From Holophagaceae bacterium UBA706 (lineage in GTDB: Bacteria; Acidobacteriota; Holophagae; Holophagales; Holophagaceae), in assembly GCA_002298155.1 (NCBI GenBank), contig DBME01000200.1:1-6524 (forward strand): DNA of 6,524 bases, given 5' to 3'. The notes beneath the pieces were generated by a model that worked only from the letters and a program-made list of their open reading frames with translations, was not told where the DNA came from and ran no database searches. Position 1 is the stretch's first letter, and the number at the start of each line of letters is the position of its first letter. A program made the position numbers and the translations under genes. Shown here piece by piece: positions 5,783-6,524 of this stretch.

Positions 5783-6523
5783 CTAACGGGGCACGTCCTC
5801 CCACCACCCGGCCTCGAGCCAGCCGCTCATGCAGTTCGGGGGCAAGACGCGGGTCGTCTCCCCCGCGGACACCTTGATGGGGACATAGCGGGTGAACTGC
5901 GGCGGATTGGGCCGGTAGCAGGGTCCCGGGCCGGGCCGGGGCCCATGCGGCAGACGCGGGAACCGGCAGGTCCCGCAGGGGGAATCCTTGTGAAGCACCT
6001 GGTACCGCACGTGATAGGCACCGGGCGGGACACCCAGGATGCGGAACCGCCCCTTGGGTTCGGGGGGGATGGTGCGGGCCACGAACCGCCCCTTCACCAG
6101 GAGCGCGGAAAGCACCTCCCCGGGTTCCTCCAGGGCCGCCCCCTCCACCGTCCCGTAGGCGGGCACGGGCTGGAAGGCCAGGTCCGCCGAGGGGGGCACG
6201 TTGCCCCGCACCAGCGTCAGCTGGGTGGTGGACTCCAGGCCGTAGGCGGTGGACCCCACCATGGGCTGGCCCACCACCCGGAACGGGGTGTCGAAGGGCA
6301 GGCCCTCGAGGCGGTAGGCCCCATCGGCGCGGGTGAGGGCCCTGGCCAGCACCACCGGGCGGTCCGCAGCCTGGGCCACCACCTCCACCTGCGCCAGGGG
6401 CATGGCCGTGACCCGGTCGGTGAGGGTGCCCGAAACCGTCCCGGGCGCCTGGGTTGGCGGCGCGGCGAGGGTGGCATGGGGCGGGTTGGAAGGCGGATCG
6501 TCCTCATCGCGGCCCGCGCAGGC
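5783..6523 (-). CDS. Probable lipoprotein with carboxypeptidase-regulatory-like domains, 5'-truncated by the window edge
   Basis: The window contains 246 codons and the stop (TAG 5785-5783); the start lies beyond the right edge. The visible N-terminus reads ACAGRDEDDPP: Ala-Cys followed by a polar, Pro/Ala-rich linker (to about 27), which resembles the end of a lipobox, with the signal peptide just outside. Residues about 28-88 form a carboxypeptidase-regulatory-like beta domain (GTVSGTLTDR...PLAQVEVVA, then TRADGAYRLEGLPFD). A second, weaker repeat spans about 122-180 (YGTVEG..., then GRFRILGVPPGAYHVRYQV). The tail holds a CxxC (Cys183, Cys186), a Pro/Gly-rich stretch, Cys202, a short strand (YVPIKVSAGETTRVL) and Cys231. 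An internal ATG at 6403 would start mid-domain and is unlikely to be the true start. These domains are common in exported and outer-membrane proteins; specific function unknown. Confidence 0.75.
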   Translation of the reverse strand, partial: ACAGRDEDDPPSNPPHATLAAPPTQAPGTVSGTLTDRVTAMPLAQVEVVAQAADRPVVLARALTRADGAYRLEGLPFDTPFRVVGQPMVGSTAYGLESTTQLTLVRGNVPPSADLAFQPVPAYGTVEGAALEEPGEVLSALLVKGRFVARTIPPEPKGRFRILGVPPGAYHVRYQVLHKDSPCGTCRFPRLPHGPRPGPGPCYRPNPPQFTRYVPIKVSAGETTRVLPPNCMSGWLEAGWWEDVPR

Positions 6524-6524
6524 A

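Noticed and set aside
6217..6507. 96-codon minus-strand frame starting at ATG 6507
   Set aside because: It is Arg/Pro/Trp-rich and out of frame with the lipoprotein gene, whose frame has clear beta-domain motifs across the same bases.
1..6524. A new multi-gene system such as defence, RiPP or secondary metabolism
   Set aside because: All large genes belong to known housekeeping or envelope families. The small ORF before gmhB has no maturation enzyme or cognate transporter family next to it; the MFS gene alone is not enough.

Overview
The window is GC-rich chromosomal DNA from a Gram-negative bacterium. Every gene I can support lies on the minus strand, so transcription runs from the right edge to the left. 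The Gram-negative call rests on a heptose-bisphosphate phosphatase (LPS core precursor), an MltD-type murein transglycosylase and a probable lipoprotein. The protein style and GC content remind me of Acidobacteriota of the Holophaga/Geothrix kind, but that is an impression; a Myxococcota or other high-GC proteobacterial source is not excluded.

Layout in transcription order: (1) 6523-5783, the 3' part of a probable lipoprotein gene with carboxypeptidase-regulatory-like beta domains, cut by the right edge. (2) 5782-5639, a 144-base gap that probably encodes a peptide of 38-45 residues whose stop codon overlaps the next start. (3) 5638-5069 gmhB, 5069-3906 an MFS exporter and 3886-3149 sfsA, tightly packed (TGATG overlap, then 19 bases). 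(4) 3148-3081, a short gap with a plausible promoter. (5) 3080-1977 gcvT and 1915-1529 gcvH, encoding the T and H proteins of the glycine cleavage system. (6) 1528 to beyond 1, an MltD-like lytic transglycosylase whose GTG follows the gcvH stop directly; its 3' end is cut by the left edge.

GcvT and GcvH cooperate: GcvH carries the aminomethyl group on lipoyl-lysine and GcvT passes the methylene to tetrahydrofolate, releasing ammonia. They also need GcvP and a dihydrolipoamide dehydrogenase (L protein), neither of which is in the window. The other genes are housekeeping or envelope functions that probably share transcripts by proximity rather than pathway.

I found no mobile element, CRISPR array, tRNA, rRNA or defence cassette. 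The points most worth a second look are the small overlapping ORF before gmhB, the altered zinc-site residues in GmhB, and the in-frame gcvH/transglycosylase junction separated by one TGA.
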